A stretch of DNA of 64,000 nt. Origin: Microbacterium galbinum. GTDB lineage: Bacteria; Actinomycetota; Actinomycetes; Actinomycetales; Microbacteriaceae. The stretch spans positions 62,001 through 126,000 of the forward strand of contig NZ_CP078077.1 of the NCBI RefSeq assembly GCF_023101185.1, in the 5' to 3' direction. A program made the position numbers and the translations under genes. Below the pieces are notes generated by a model that was not told the origin of the DNA, searched no databases, and saw nothing but the letters and a program-made list of their open reading frames with translations. Shown piece by piece: positions 14,472-24,794 of the stretch (position 1 is the first letter of the stretch; the number at the start of each line of letters is the position of its first letter).

Positions 14472-15992
14472 TCAGCGCTGGCGCTTCTCTCGCACACGCA
14501 TGTTGATGACGATCGGCGTTCCCTCGAACGAGTACAGCTCGCGCAGACGACGCTGGATGAAGCGGCGGTAGCCCGGGTCGAGGAATCCCGTCGTGAACAG
14601 CACGAACGTCGGCGGACGCGTCGACGCCTGCGTCCCGAAGAGGATGCGCGGCTGCTTGCCACCGCGCAGCGGGTGCGGGTGCTCGGCCACGAGCTCGGCG
14701 AGGAAGGCGTTGAACTTACCGGTGGGGATTCGGCGATCCCAGTTCTCCAGCGACGTCTCGAGCGCGGGCACGAGCTTGTCGAGGTGACGGCCGGTCTTCG
14801 CCGAGATGTTCACGCGCGGCGCCCAGGCGACGTGCGCGAGGTCCTGCTCGATCTCGCGCTCGAGGTAACGACGACGATCGGCGTTCTCGAGGTCGTCGTC
14901 ATTGAGACGGTCCCACTTGTTGAACGCCAGTACGAGCGCGCGGCCCGACTCGAGCACGAGATCGATGATGCGCACGTCCTGCTCGCTGATCGTCTCCGAG
15001 ACGTCGAGCACGACCACGGCGACCTCGGCCTTCTCGAGAGCGGCCGAAGTACGCAGCGACGCGTAGAAGTCGGCGCCCTGCGCCATGTGCACACGACGAC
15101 GGATGCCGGCGGTGTCGACCAGCGTCCACAGCTTTCCGCCCAGCTCGACGATCTCGTCGACCGGGTCGCGGGTGGTGCCGGCGAGGTCGTTGACCACGAC
15201 GCGCTCTTCACCCGCGGCCTTGTTGAGCAGCGACGACTTGCCGACGTTCGGGCGGCCGAGGATCGCGACGCGACGCGGTCCGCCGATCTCGGCCTTCGCG
15301 ACCGCGGAGACCTCGGGCAGCTTCTTGAGCACCTCGTCGAGCAGATCCGCGACGCCACGTCCATGGATGGCCGAGACCGGGTGCGGCTCGCCGAGACCGA
15401 GGTTCCAGAGGGCTGCGGCCTCGGGCTCCTGGCGCGCGTCGTCGATCTTGTTGGCGACGAGGAAGACCGGCTTGCCGCTCTTGCGCAGCAGCTTCACGAC
15501 GTGCTCATCGGTCGACGTGGCACCGACCATCGCGTCGACGACGAACAGCACGACGTCGGACAGATCGATCGCGACCTCGGCCTGCGCGGCGACGGAGCGA
15601 TCGATGCCGCGGGCATCCGGCTCCCACCCACCGGTGTCGACGAGGGTGAAGCGGCGGTCCGCCCACTCCGCCTTGTAGGTGACGCGGTCGCGGGTGACGC
15701 CGGGGGTGTCCTCGACGACGGCCTCGCGGCGGCCGAGGATGCGGTTCACGAGCTGCGACTTGCCGACGTTCGGGCGCCCGACGATCGCGACGACGGGCAG
15801 GGCGGGCAGGAACTGGATCCCGTCCTCGCCGAGCTCGACACCGGCGAGGAGCGCGGCATCCTCGTCGTCGAGCTCGTAGTCGGCGAGGCCGGCACGCAGC
15901 GTCTCGGCGCGCTGCTCGGCGAGGTGCTCGTCGAGCTCCTCCATCTTCTCGGCGAGACGGTCAGGGCCGCCTTCGTATTCTTCGTCAGCCAC
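14472..15992 (-). CDS. der: GTPase Der (EngA), ribosome assembly
   Basis: A 506-residue tandem GTPase. The first G domain has [12 protein letters not shown] (about 73), [13 protein letters not shown] and NKID; the second has [12 protein letters not shown] (about 245), [16 protein letters not shown] and NKWD. A C-terminal KH-like domain follows ([20 protein letters not shown]). An acidic N-terminal extension of about 60 residues precedes the first G domain, as in many actinobacterial Der proteins. It acts in 50S maturation. The gene overlaps cmk by 8 bases and ends the operon. Confidence 0.97.
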   Translation of the reverse strand: MADEEYEGGPDRLAEKMEELDEHLAEQRAETLRAGLADYELDDEDAALLAGVELGEDGIQFLPALPVVAIVGRPNVGKSQLVNRILGRREAVVEDTPGVTRDRVTYKAEWADRRFTLVDTGGWEPDARGIDRSVAAQAEVAIDLSDVVLFVVDAMVGATSTDEHVVKLLRKSGKPVFLVANKIDDARQEPEAAALWNLGLGEPHPVSAIHGRGVADLLDEVLKKLPEVSAVAKAEIGGPRRVAILGRPNVGKSSLLNKAAGEERVVVNDLAGTTRDPVDEIVELGGKLWTLVDTAGIRRRVHMAQGADFYASLRTSAALEKAEVAVVVLDVSETISEQDVRIIDLVLESGRALVLAFNKWDRLNDDDLENADRRRYLEREIEQDLAHVAWAPRVNISAKTGRHLDKLVPALETSLENWDRRIPTGKFNAFLAELVAEHPHPLRGGKQPRILFGTQASTRPPTFVLFTTGFLDPGYRRFIQRRLRELYSFEGTPIVINMRVREKRQR

Positions 15993-16701
15993 GGTGTGCT
16001 CCTCGGAGTCGTTCGATCACCGTGAGGACGGCATCGATGGTCTGGGGGAAATCGAGCTCCGTCGAGTCGACGATCTCGACGCCGTCCGCGGCGTTAAGGA
16101 AGTCGACGACGGCGCTGTCGGAGGCGTCGCGCTTGTGCAGGGCAGCGGCGACGGCATCCGCGTTCTCGCCGGAGAGTTCACCGGCTCGGCGTGCGGCCCG
16201 CACTTCGGGGGCCGCGGTCAGCAGGATGCGGACGGGGGCGTCGGGGGCGACGACCGTCGTGATGTCGCGGCCCTCGACGACGACGGCCGGATACGGCGCC
16301 TCGGCGACGAGGGAGCGGAAGAGATCGTTGACCTGGGCCCGCACGGCGGGCACGCGGGCGACACCGCTCACGGCACCCGACACCCGCGGTTCGCGGATCT
16401 CATCGGTGATGTCGACGTCGCCGACGCGCACGGTGCGGTCGTCGGGGTCGAGCCCGAGACGCACGGGGAAGTCGGATGCCGCGGCGAGCACCGCGTCGGC
16501 ATCCGCCGTGTCAGCGCCCCGGTCGAGCACGTGCCACGCGAGCGCCCGGTACGCGGATCCGGTGTCGAGGTACCCGAAGCCGAGGCGCCGCGCGACCGCC
16601 TTCGACACGCTCGACTTTCCGGAACCTGCGGGACCGTCGATCGCGATGAAGTCCACAGCCGAGGTGTCGGCGGCGGACCGGTCGAGAGAGGTGTCAGTCA
16701 T
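15985..16701 (-). CDS. cmk: Cytidylate kinase
   Basis: Phosphorylates CMP and dCMP. The 238-residue protein has the P-loop [19 protein letters not shown] (about 22-40), [13 protein letters not shown] for the nucleotide-binding helix, and [22 protein letters not shown] (GRD motif). The start at 16701 overlaps the tyrA stop by 8 bases; the longer frame begins inside tyrA. The cmk-der order is conserved across many bacteria. Confidence 0.95.
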   Translation of the reverse strand: MTDTSLDRSAADTSAVDFIAIDGPAGSGKSSVSKAVARRLGFGYLDTGSAYRALAWHVLDRGADTADADAVLAAASDFPVRLGLDPDDRTVRVGDVDITDEIREPRVSGAVSGVARVPAVRAQVNDLFRSLVAEAPYPAVVVEGRDITTVVAPDAPVRILLTAAPEVRAARRAGELSGENADAVAAALHKRDASDSAVVDFLNAADGVEIVDSTELDFPQTIDAVLTVIERLRGAHRG

Positions 16702-17866
16702 TGGTGTTTCCCGCAATCCGCCATCCACGTTCCTGAAGCCCCGAGATCGCGCCGTGCAGCGAGGCCGGTTCGACGCTGATCTCGGCGAGGCCGAACTGCG
16801 CGCCCGGCGAGTGCTCGAGACGCAGGTCCTCGACGTTCACGCCGAGCTCTCCGAGCTCACCGAACAGACGGCCGAGCTGACCGGGGGTGTCATCGATCAT
16901 CACGACGAGCGATTCGAAACGCCGGTTCTGGCCGTGCTTGCCAGGAAGCCGGTCGACGCCGTCGTTGCCGTGACGGATCGTCTCCGCGACGACACGACGG
17001 GCACCCGCGGCGCCCGGGTCGCGCAGCGCGTCCGACACCTCACGCAGGTCGGCGGCCAGAGAATCGAGGATCTCGACGACGGGCCCGGCGTTCGCTCCGA
17101 GGATCTGCACCCACAGCTCCGGAGCGGATGCCGCGATGCGCGTCGTGTCGCGCACGCCCTGGCCCGACAGCCGAAGGGAGCCCTCGTCGGCCTCGGCCAG
17201 GCGCCCGGCGAGCAGGCTCGCGACGACCTGCGGAACGTGCGAGGTGAGAGCGACCGACCGATCGTGCTCCTCGGGCGTCATCTCCAACGGCATGGCGCCG
17301 ACGTCGAGGGCGAGCGCCTCCACGAGAGCGAGGTCGGCGGCGGCGGTGTCACCGTCACGGCACACGACCCAGGGGCGCCCGATGAACAGGTCGGCGCGCG
17401 CGGAGATCGCTCCCCCGCGCTCGCGCCCGGCGAGCGGATGCGAACCGATGTAGCGAGCGAGATCGACACCGCGTTCCTGCAGCTCGCGGAACGGCTCGAG
17501 CTTCACGCTCGCGACGTCGGTGACGACGGCATCCGGGTACTGCGCGAGCTCGGCCTGGACGACGTCGGCCGTCACGTCCGGCGGCACGGCGACCACGATG
17601 AGGCGGGGACGATCGTCTTCTGCGGCGAGGCGGCCGGCGCCGTAGTCGACGGCGAGGCGCAGCTGCGCGGGCGACGAGTCCGTCAGGACGACATCGATGC
17701 CCTTCGCGCGGAGCGCATGTCCGACGCTCGCGCCGAGGAGCCCGGCGCCCACGACACGAACGGTCCCCGACAGTCGCGGGGCGACCGCCGATCGTTCGGA
17801 TCCCGGACGACGAGCAGCGTCGACGGACGTCGATCGCACGCTGGACGCACTGGACGTGTCGGTCAC
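16694..17866 (-). CDS. tyrA: Prephenate dehydrogenase with ACT domain
   Basis: The 390-residue protein has an NAD(P)-binding fold starting [20 protein letters not shown] (about 37-56), the signature [12 protein letters not shown] (about 141) with catalytic His, and a helical dehydrogenase domain ([20 protein letters not shown]). A C-terminal ACT domain ([20 protein letters not shown], about 318) probably mediates tyrosine feedback. It oxidatively decarboxylates prephenate in tyrosine synthesis. Insertion of tyrA between rluB and cmk is seen in several actinobacteria. It overlaps rluB by 4 bases. Confidence 0.93.
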   Translation of the reverse strand: MTDTSSASSVRSTSVDAARRPGSERSAVAPRLSGTVRVVGAGLLGASVGHALRAKGIDVVLTDSSPAQLRLAVDYGAGRLAAEDDRPRLIVVAVPPDVTADVVQAELAQYPDAVVTDVASVKLEPFRELQERGVDLARYIGSHPLAGRERGGAISARADLFIGRPWVVCRDGDTAAADLALVEALALDVGAMPLEMTPEEHDRSVALTSHVPQVVASLLAGRLAEADEGSLRLSGQGVRDTTRIAASAPELWVQILGANAGPVVEILDSLAADLREVSDALRDPGAAGARRVVAETIRHGNDGVDRLPGKHGQNRRFESLVVMIDDTPGQLGRLFGELGELGVNVEDLRLEHSPGAQFGLAEISVEPASLHGAISGLQERGWRIAGNTND

Positions 17867-18651
17867 TCGTTCTCCTGTTGCTCGCCTGGCGCCGAGGCGA
17901 CACCGGAATCACGGCGCGACAGAGTGAGCAGCGCGCCGAGTTCGATTTTACCCAGTTCGCGCGACTTTCCTGCCGGGAGCGTTCCCAGGTGGAGCGGCCC
18001 GAACTGACGACGCACCAGTTCGGTGACCGGGTGGCCCACCGCGGCCATCATGCGACGCACGATGCGGTTACGACCGGAGTGCAGCGTGAGCTCGACGAGA
18101 CTCGATCCGCGCGAGGTGTCGAGGAGTCGGGCCTTGTCGGCGCGGATGTAGCCGTCCTCGAGGTCGAACCCGGCGGTCAGCTTCGCGATGGTCTGCGCCG
18201 TGACGGCCCCCTCGACCTTGGCGATGTACACCTTGGTGACACCGAACGACGGGTGGGCGAGCACGTGCGCGAGCTCCCCGTCGTTCGTGAGGATCAGCAG
18301 ACCGCTGGTCTCCGCGTCCAGGCGACCGACGTTGTAGAGGCGCTCCTCGTACTGGTCGGTGAACCTGCGCAGGTCGGGACGACCGCTCTCGTCGCGCATG
18401 CTGCTGACGACGCCGGTGGGCTTGTTGAGCATGACGTAGCGCTTCGAGACGTCGAGCTGGATCGCCGTGCCGTCGACGTCGACCAGATCTGTCTCGGGGT
18501 CGATGCGGCGTCCGAGCTCGCTCACGACCTCGCCGTTCACGCGGATGCGACCCGCGACGATGTACTCCTCGACGACACGACGGGAGGCCACACCGGCCGC
18601 GGCCAGCACCTTCTGCAGGCGGACGCCCTGCGGCGCTTCGGAATCGGTCAT
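17863..18651 (-). CDS. rluB: 23S rRNA pseudouridine synthase, RluB family
   Basis: A 262-residue protein: S4 domain (VRLQKVLAAAGVASRRVVEEYI, about 10-31), then the RsuA-family catalytic region with NVGRLDAETSGLLILTNDGEL, containing the active-site Asp (about 107-127), and the C-terminal RMMAAVGHPVTELVRRQFGP. By homology it makes pseudouridine near position 2605 of 23S rRNA. It is coupled to scpB and tyrA by 4-base overlaps. Confidence 0.93.
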   Translation of the reverse strand: MTDSEAPQGVRLQKVLAAAGVASRRVVEEYIVAGRIRVNGEVVSELGRRIDPETDLVDVDGTAIQLDVSKRYVMLNKPTGVVSSMRDESGRPDLRRFTDQYEERLYNVGRLDAETSGLLILTNDGELAHVLAHPSFGVTKVYIAKVEGAVTAQTIAKLTAGFDLEDGYIRADKARLLDTSRGSSLVELTLHSGRNRIVRRMMAAVGHPVTELVRRQFGPLHLGTLPAGKSRELGKIELGALLTLSRRDSGVASAPGEQQENE

Positions 18652-19265
18652 CGGATGGTCCCTTCGTCGAACCCATCGGCACCGTCGTCGAGCAGCGGAG
18701 AGATGGGGGGCAACTCGTCGAGCGAGTTGATTCCGAGATGCTGGAGCAGCGCCTCGGTCGTGCCGTAGTTGATGGCGCCGGTCTCTGAATCGGCGAACAG
18801 TTCGGTGATCAGGCCACGAGCGAGCAGGGTGCGCACGACGGAGTCGACGTTCACTGCGCGGATCGATGCGACCTGGCTGCGAGTGACGGGCTGCTTGTAG
18901 GCGATCACGGCGAGGGTCTCGAGCGCGGCCTGCGACAGTCGCGCCGGCGCCTGCCCGCCGACGAACTCGGCGATCAGATCGTCATGGTCCTCGCGCACGT
19001 AGAGGCGCCAGCCCCCACCGACCTCGCGCAACTCGAAGCCGCGGCGGGGCCCCTGTCCGCGGCCGTCGTAGTCGTCGACCAGTGTCTCGAGCGACTGCCG
19101 AACGGCCGGCACGGGCGACCCGACCGCGGCGGCGAGGGCCACGAGTCCGATCGGCTCGTCGATGATGAGCAGGATCGCCTCGATGCGCTCCGACAGGGGC
19201 GTCGACGGCGTCTGCTCGGTCTCGGTGCCGCTCGCGGTCTCGGCGGCGGTCACGTCATCGGTCAT
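18648..19265 (-). CDS. scpB: Segregation and condensation protein ScpB
   Basis: A 205-residue protein with tandem winged helices: LSERIEAILLIIDEPIGLVALAAAV (about 24-48) and the conserved segment ARLSQAALETLAVIAYKQPVTRSQVASIRAVN (about 108-139), then GLITELF. It forms the SMC-ScpA-ScpB condensin complex. It overlaps scpA by 11 bases and rluB by 4. Confidence 0.95.
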   Translation of the reverse strand: MTDDVTAAETASGTETEQTPSTPLSERIEAILLIIDEPIGLVALAAAVGSPVPAVRQSLETLVDDYDGRGQGPRRGFELREVGGGWRLYVREDHDDLIAEFVGGQAPARLSQAALETLAVIAYKQPVTRSQVASIRAVNVDSVVRTLLARGLITELFADSETGAINYGTTEALLQHLGINSLDELPPISPLLDDGADGFDEGTIR

Positions 19266-20163
19266 AGTCGGCCCCCAGGCTCGCGAGTGTCTCGTCCGAC
19301 CAGGAGTCGGCGGCCCAGCGCAGCGTCAGCTCGCCGAGCGGTTCCAGTTGTTCGAAGGAGAGTGCCGCGTGCCGATACAGCTCGAGCACCGAGATGAACC
19401 GGGCGACCACGATGCCGGGTTCGCTGACGCCCGCCACGAGCTCGCGGAAGCTCAGCGACTCGGTGCCGCGGAGGAGCGTCACGACGATCGCCGCCTGCTC
19501 GCGGATGCTCACCAGCGGCGCATGCAGATGATCGAGGCCGACGTGCGGGATCTCCTTCGGCGCGAACGCGAGGAGCGCGAGCGCGGCGAAGTCGTCGGCG
19601 GTGAGCGACCACACGAGCTCGGGCGTCTTGCGACGGTGCTTCTCGTCGAGCCGCACCGCGCGCACGTGCCGACGGTCCTCCCGCTGGAGGCAGCGCGAGA
19701 ACCAGGCCGACACCTCCTTGAACGCGCGGTACTGCAGCAGACGTGCGAAGAGCAGGTCGCGTGCCTCGAGCAACGCCACGGCCTCGGCATCCACCAGTTC
19801 GCCCTGCGGCAGCAGCCCCGCCACCTTCATGTCGAGGAGCGTCGCCGCGACCACGAGGAACTCGGAGGCCTGGTCGAGTTCCTCATCGCCGTCGAGGTCG
19901 CGCAGGTAGGCGATGAACTCGTTCGTCACCGCGCTCAGCGAGACCTCGGTGATGTCCATCTCGTGCTTGGAGATGAGGTTCAGAAGCAGGTCGAACGGTC
20001 CATCGAAGTTCGACAGCGAGACGCGGAATCCGGGATCCGATGCCGACGGCTGCTCGATGAGAGCGGCGTCGGTTTCGGGCGCGAGTGAAGCGCCTTCCGG
20101 CGCAGGGGCGGTGCCGTCGGGCGCGAGGGTGGCGTCGTACTCGGAATCAGGCGACGGCGCCAC
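19255..20163 (-). CDS. scpA: Segregation and condensation protein ScpA (kleisin)
   Basis: The GTG start at 20163 lies 17 bases inside the parA end; the longer frame is shadow. The 302-residue protein has an acidic N-terminal tail, then the kleisin N-domain FDGPFDLLLNLISKHEMDITEVSL (about 53-76), FLVVAATLLDMKVAGLLP, and a C-terminal winged helix (ELVAGVSEPGIVVARFISVLELYRH). It bridges SMC heads with ScpB. Confidence 0.94.
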   Translation of the reverse strand: MAPSPDSEYDATLAPDGTAPAPEGASLAPETDAALIEQPSASDPGFRVSLSNFDGPFDLLLNLISKHEMDITEVSLSAVTNEFIAYLRDLDGDEELDQASEFLVVAATLLDMKVAGLLPQGELVDAEAVALLEARDLLFARLLQYRAFKEVSAWFSRCLQREDRRHVRAVRLDEKHRRKTPELVWSLTADDFAALALLAFAPKEIPHVGLDHLHAPLVSIREQAAIVVTLLRGTESLSFRELVAGVSEPGIVVARFISVLELYRHAALSFEQLEPLGELTLRWAADSWSDETLASLGADYDR

Positions 20164-21037
20164 GGGCGACCAGCTCCCGCGCCAGTCGCAGATACGCCTG
20201 TGCGGCGGCGTGCTCCGGCGCGAACTCGGTGATGGGGACACCCGACACCGATGCATCGGGGAACTTCACGGTGCGACCGATCACGGTCTCGAGCACGTCG
20301 TCGCCGAACGCCTCGACGACGCGTTCGAGCACCTCGCGCGAGTGCAGCGTGCGCGGGTCGTACATCGTCGCGAGCAGGCCGTCCATCGTGATCGAGGGGT
20401 TGAGCCGATCGCGCACCTTGTCGATCGTCTCGATCAGGAGCGCGACACCGCGCAGCGCGAAGAACTCGCACTCGAGCGGGATGATCACGCCATGCGCCGC
20501 GGTGAGGGCATTCACCGTCAGCAGGCCGAGCGACGGCTGGCAGTCGATGAGGATGACGTCGTACTCCCCCGCGACCTGGCGGAGCACCCGGGCGAGGATC
20601 GTCTCGCGGGCGACCTCGTTCACGAGGTGCACCTCGGCGGCGGACAGATCGATGTTCGCGGGCAGGACGTCGAGGTTCTCGACGCTGGAGTGGACGATCG
20701 CGTCGTTCGCGTCGCGCTTGGTGTCGAGCAGCAGGTCGTAGATCGTCGGCACGTCGTGCGTCTGGATGCCCAGGCCTGCAGAGAGGGCGCCCTGCGGGTC
20801 GAAGTCGACCGCGAGCACCTTGCGCCCGTACTCGGCGAAGGCTGCGGCCAGGTTGATGGTCGTCGTCGTCTTACCGACGCCACCCTTCTGGTTGCACAGC
20901 GCGATGATCCTCGCGGGACCGTGGGAGCTCAACGGTTCGGGTGTGTCGAACCCGTGATAGGGCCGTCCGGTGGGTCCCATGGGTGTCTCGTCGACCTTCT
21001 TGGCCGTCGCCCTGGACTTCGCCGCTTTCTCCGCCAC
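20147..21037 (-). CDS. parA: ParA/Soj-family chromosome partitioning ATPase
   Basis: A 296-residue deviant Walker ATPase: CNQKGGVGKTTTTINLAAA (KGGVGKTTT, about 49), VDFDPQGALSAGLG and DVILIDCQPSLGLLTVNAL. It starts with GTG at 21037 behind AGGAG. No parB is nearby, so this looks like the second, scpAB-linked ParA paralogue found in many actinobacteria rather than the oriC-proximal one. A TAGAAT hexamer (21067-21072) upstream could be its -10. It begins the operon that runs to der. Confidence 0.92.
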   Translation of the reverse strand: MAEKAAKSRATAKKVDETPMGPTGRPYHGFDTPEPLSSHGPARIIALCNQKGGVGKTTTTINLAAAFAEYGRKVLAVDFDPQGALSAGLGIQTHDVPTIYDLLLDTKRDANDAIVHSSVENLDVLPANIDLSAAEVHLVNEVARETILARVLRQVAGEYDVILIDCQPSLGLLTVNALTAAHGVIIPLECEFFALRGVALLIETIDKVRDRLNPSITMDGLLATMYDPRTLHSREVLERVVEAFGDDVLETVIGRTVKFPDASVSGVPITEFAPEHAAAQAYLRLARELVARGAVA

Positions 21038-21088
21038 CGGTTCTCCTGCTCCTTCGTGCTTGCTCGATTCTAGCGGTCGCCCTCTCCC

Positions 21089-22465
21089 TCACACGCCGCG
21101 CAACGCGGCGACCGGCTCGATGCGCGCGGCGCGCCGTGCCGGATACCAGCCCGATCCCCATCCCACCAGCGCCCCCAGGAAGATCCCGGCGACGGCGATC
21201 AGCGGGTCGGTGACCGGCGACCACCCCTGCACGGCCGCGACCACGATCACCGCGACGACCCCGAGGGCGGAGCCGATGATCCCCCCGATGAAGCCGATCA
21301 CGATCGACTCGACCATGAACTGCCCGCCGATCTGGCGACGCGTCGCGCCCAGCGCCCGACGGAGACCGATCTCACCGATGCGCTCCATGACCGAGAGCAG
21401 GGTGACGTTCGCGATCCCGAGCCCACCGGCGAGGAGCGCGATGACCCCGAGGATGAGGAAGACGACGTTCACATCGGCCTGCACGTTCTGGCTGAGGTCG
21501 GAGGATGCCGCCGGCGCGCGCGCGTCCAGTGATTCCGGGTCGTCGGGCTGGAGCGCGAGCACCGACTGTTCGGCGACCTGAGGCCCCGCACCGACGACGA
21601 TGTGGATCGCCAGTTCCGACGGCGCGGCCAATCCGAAGTCCGCGCGTGCCGCTCCCTGCGGGATGATCACCCCGTCGACGAACTCGGAGCGCCTCTCCAT
21701 CCCGTCGATGATGCCGATGACGGAATACGACACGCCGGCGATGAAGATCGACGGCTGGGAATCGACGCGATTGATCCCCATCCGCTCCGCGGCGCGCTGG
21801 CCGAGGACCGCCACGCGATCACCCCGCTCGTCGTGACCGTCGTCGAAGAAGCGTCCCGTCACGAGTTCCCCGTCGACGGCATCCGGCAGGTCCTGGGTCG
21901 TCGCGAACAGCTTCGGCGAGGCGGTGATCGGGGCCGAGGGGTCGTTCACCGGCACGGCCGTGATCGTCTCGCCGTCGGCGAGTTCGACGTCGGCGATGAG
22001 AGCCGCGCTGTCGACACCGGCGAGGAGTTTCACGCGCTCCGGGGCGTCCCAGGGCAGCCGTCCGGCAGCGACGGTCGTGTTCTCCCGGCCGGACTGCGCC
22101 TTCGCCGGCGTGACGACGACCTGGGTCGCTGCGACTCCGTCGAACTGCGCGGCGATCTGCGCCGCCGCCGTCTGGGCGAACCCGAGTGTCGCGACCAGCG
22201 AGGCGATGCCGAGCACGGTTCCGAGGATCGTCATCACCAGGCGGGCGGGCCTCGATCCGATATCGGCCGTCGCCTCGGCGACCAGGTCCTGGAACGTGAA
22301 CCGATCGGCATGCTTCACCGACGGCAGGAGCGCCGTCGCCGCATTCTCGGGCGCCGCGTTCTCGGGGGCTGCACTCTCGGATGCGGAGTTCTCGGCTGTG
22401 GTGCCCTCCGCCGGATCGTTCGTCGACCCGGCATCCTTGCGTCGACGCCGGAGCAGGCGCATCAC
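21089..22465 (-). CDS. MacB-type ABC transporter permease, cassette A
   Basis: A 458-residue permease. A Glu/Asn/Ala-rich cytoplasmic tail (about 10-45) precedes TM1 (ARLVMTILGTVLGIASLVATLGF, about 73), a MacB-type extracellular domain of about 220 residues, then three TMs of the FtsX domain (VVFLILGVIALLAGGLGIANV; MVESIVIGFIGGIIGSALGVV; LIAVAGIFLGALVGWGSGWYP). The hinge signature GEIGLRRALGATRRQI is intact. The GTG start overlaps the ATPase stop. Last gene of cassette A; close paralogue of the protein at 25924-27306. Substrate unknown. Confidence 0.9.
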   Translation of the reverse strand: MMRLLRRRRKDAGSTNDPAEGTTAENSASESAAPENAAPENAATALLPSVKHADRFTFQDLVAEATADIGSRPARLVMTILGTVLGIASLVATLGFAQTAAAQIAAQFDGVAATQVVVTPAKAQSGRENTTVAAGRLPWDAPERVKLLAGVDSAALIADVELADGETITAVPVNDPSAPITASPKLFATTQDLPDAVDGELVTGRFFDDGHDERGDRVAVLGQRAAERMGINRVDSQPSIFIAGVSYSVIGIIDGMERRSEFVDGVIIPQGAARADFGLAAPSELAIHIVVGAGPQVAEQSVLALQPDDPESLDARAPAASSDLSQNVQADVNVVFLILGVIALLAGGLGIANVTLLSVMERIGEIGLRRALGATRRQIGGQFMVESIVIGFIGGIIGSALGVVAVIVVAAVQGWSPVTDPLIAVAGIFLGALVGWGSGWYPARRAARIEPVAALRGV

Positions 22466-23142
22466 AGCTCGCTCAATCGGCCGTCGGAGATGCGGATGCT
22501 CCGCCCGGCGCGGCGTGCGACCGCATCGTCATGCGTGATGACGATGAGAGTGAGCCCGTCCGCGTTGAGCTCCTCGAAGAGTTCCATGACCTCGCCGGAG
22601 GTGCGCTGGTCGAGGTTGCCCGTCGGCTCATCAGCCAGAAGCAGCTGGGGTCCGCTGACGACCGCGCGCGCAACGGCGACGCGCTGCCGCTCGCCGCCGG
22701 ACAGCGAGTTCGGGAAGAAATCGATGCGGTGTCCGAGGCCCACCCGGGAGAGCGCCTCGCGTGCCCGCTCCTCGCGTTCGCGCCGAGGCACACCGCTGTA
22801 GAGCATGGGCATGAGCACGTTGTCGAGCACGCTGCGTCGGGGAAGCAGATGGAACGATTGGAAGACGAAGCCGATGAATCGGGCGCGCACCGCGGCACGC
22901 TCGTCGTCCGACAGGTCTCCCGTGAGGGATCCTGCCAGCCGATACTCCCCGACGCTGGGCCGGTCGAGCAGCCCGAGCAGGTTGAGCATGGTCGACTTGC
23001 CGGATCCGCTGGGTCCGACGATCGAGATGTAGTCCCCCGCCGCGACGCTCAGCGTGGCCGCTTTCAACGCCTGGACCTCGGGCGGCCCGGGGAACGAACG
23101 CGTCACGTCGCGGAGCTCGACCAGCGGCGGCGCGGCCGTCAC
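22462..23142 (-). CDS. MacB-type ABC transporter ATPase, cassette A
   Basis: A 226-residue ATPase with Walker [10 protein letters not shown] (about 42), Q-loop [20 protein letters not shown], signature [15 protein letters not shown] (about 147) and Walker [13 protein letters not shown], then VITHD. It is of the LolD/MacB class. It starts with GTG coupled to the membrane-fusion gene and runs into the permease gene with a 4-base overlap. It drives the permease encoded next. Nearly identical motifs occur in the paralogue at 27303-27977. Confidence 0.94.
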   Translation of the reverse strand: MTAAPPLVELRDVTRSFPGPPEVQALKAATLSVAAGDYISIVGPSGSGKSTMLNLLGLLDRPSVGEYRLAGSLTGDLSDDERAAVRARFIGFVFQSFHLLPRRSVLDNVLMPMLYSGVPRREREERAREALSRVGLGHRIDFFPNSLSGGERQRVAVARAVVSGPQLLLADEPTGNLDQRTSGEVMELFEELNADGLTLIVITHDDAVARRAGRSIRISDGRLSEL

Positions 23143-24794
23143 CGGCCCACCACCACGAGATCGCCCTCGTCGAGTTCACCGTCGACCGGGGTCACCTCGA
23201 CGGCGCCCTTGGCCGCCAGACCCGGCTCGACGACGACGAGGCGCGTCGTGGCGTCCTCGCCCTCTCGGGGATCGGACTCGACCACTTCGACGCGCGACTC
23301 ACCCCCGGGGCCGGCGGTGAGTGCCGCGAGCGGTACCGAGAGCACGTCGCCGTCCGTCGCTCCGACCGCGATCTTCACCCGGACGTTGCTCCCCTGGAGC
23401 TGGCTGATCTGCTCGGGCGTGAGCGGGTCCGGTTCGAGGATCACCGACCACCGAGCATTGCTGTCCTTGCCCTCCTTGAGCGTCGCGATCACCGCACGGT
23501 GCTCGGTGCCGTCCGGCAGCTCGAACGTCGCCTCGGCTCCCGACTCGAGCAGGCGGGCATCGGCCTCGGCCGCAGCCCCGGTGAGACGAACGGTCGCGCC
23601 CGACACGGTCATCGCTGCGCCCTCGACGATCGAGCCGCGCTGCACGTTCACCGCGTCCACACGACGGGGAAGTTCGGTGAGGTACAGCACCTCGCTGGCA
23701 GGCAGGAAGGGAAGCGCCTTCTGACGCGCCTCCTCGAGCGCCTCGTTCGCCGAGGCCACGGCGGCGCGCGCGCTCTCCAGGGCGGATGCTTCGCTGCTCG
23801 TGTCCCGCGGCGCCCAGATCGCATCCCTTTCGAGATTCGCCGTGTGCAGGGCGCGCTCCGCGGCAGGGACTCCTTCGCCGGCGGCGCGCGCGGCGTCGAG
23901 CGCCTCCACGGCCGTCTGCACGGCGACATCCGCCTGGAAGGCTTCGACCGGGGTCGGGCCCGCTCCCGCGGCGGTCAGCGCCTTCTCGGCGTCGGCGACT
24001 CCGGACTGCGCGGAACGGACGGCTTCTTCGGCGGACCGCACGCCATCGGCGGTCCCCTCCTCGGACTCCGGCACCGGGTACCCGGCCTGCGCGTAGAGCT
24101 GCGCGATCCCCTCGGCGGTGGCCTGGTCGAACATGTTGGAATTCACGTCGCCGGCGCCGATGCCGACACTCGCGAGCGCCTGCTTCAGCTGCAGCACGTC
24201 CGGACCCGAGACGCCGAAACGCAGGGTGCGATACGCGGGAAGTTCTCCGGGCAGGACGATCACCGGGCGTCCGACGATCTCGAGCGCGACCGAGAGCGGT
24301 TCGAGCGTGGCACCCACCTCCGGCGTCTTCCCGGTGACGACGGCGCCGCCGGTGAGCGTCGAGGTATCGATCTTGACGTCGACGGCATCCGCGTATCCAA
24401 CGTCCGCCCGCAGGGTGACGTCGTTGCTCAACGGACCGAACTCCACCGGAGCGGTCACGAGACCGGGCTCGGGCGCATCCGCACTCGACGCATCGGGCGA
24501 GAGCAGGAAACGCCCGACCAGCAGCCCGGCCACCAGGCAGACCACCGCGCCGAGCGCCACGATCCAGAGGGTGCGGTTGCCGCGGAGCACGCGGCCCCAC
24601 CCGCTCACCCGCGAAGTGTCCGTCGTTCCCGCGGCGTCGTCGGCGGTGCCGTCCGCGGAATCCGCGCTCGCACCGTCGGGGCCGTCGATCAGGTCGGTGA
24701 ACGTCGTCGTCTCCGCCGTGGCAGAGTTCTCCCCTGCCCCGGCGTCAATTCCCTCTGCGGGGATCTGGGTCGTCGGGGTCTCGTCGTCGCGCAT
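23139..24794 (-). CDS. Membrane-fusion (HlyD/MacA-like) protein with peptidoglycan-binding domain, cassette A
   Basis: The 551-residue protein starts at ATG 24794, overlapping the lipoprotein stop. A roughly 95-residue cytoplasmic acidic/Thr-rich tail precedes one TM (LWIVALGAVVCLVAGLLVGR). Outside are a β-barrel/lipoyl-like part, a PG_binding_1-like domain (YRTLRFGVSGPDVLQLKQAL, about 205-255), an Ala/Glu-rich hairpin, and C-terminal MacA-like barrels (VRLTGAAAEADARLLESGAE; NVRVKIAVG). In a Gram-positive there is no TolC, so the wall-binding domain may anchor the adaptor to peptidoglycan. It is predicted to link permease and lipoprotein. Confidence 0.85.
   Translation of the reverse strand: MRDDETPTTQIPAEGIDAGAGENSATAETTTFTDLIDGPDGASADSADGTADDAAGTTDTSRVSGWGRVLRGNRTLWIVALGAVVCLVAGLLVGRFLLSPDASSADAPEPGLVTAPVEFGPLSNDVTLRADVGYADAVDVKIDTSTLTGGAVVTGKTPEVGATLEPLSVALEIVGRPVIVLPGELPAYRTLRFGVSGPDVLQLKQALASVGIGAGDVNSNMFDQATAEGIAQLYAQAGYPVPESEEGTADGVRSAEEAVRSAQSGVADAEKALTAAGAGPTPVEAFQADVAVQTAVEALDAARAAGEGVPAAERALHTANLERDAIWAPRDTSSEASALESARAAVASANEALEEARQKALPFLPASEVLYLTELPRRVDAVNVQRGSIVEGAAMTVSGATVRLTGAAAEADARLLESGAEATFELPDGTEHRAVIATLKEGKDSNARWSVILEPDPLTPEQISQLQGSNVRVKIAVGATDGDVLSVPLAALTAGPGGESRVEVVESDPREGEDATTRLVVVEPGLAAKGAVEVTPVDGELDEGDLVVVGR

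Noticed and set aside
13485-16025. Very long rightward open frame (846 codons)
   Set aside because: It lies antisense to der and the NUDIX fusion, both with full catalytic motifs, and its product is Ser/Arg/Thr-rich without domains.
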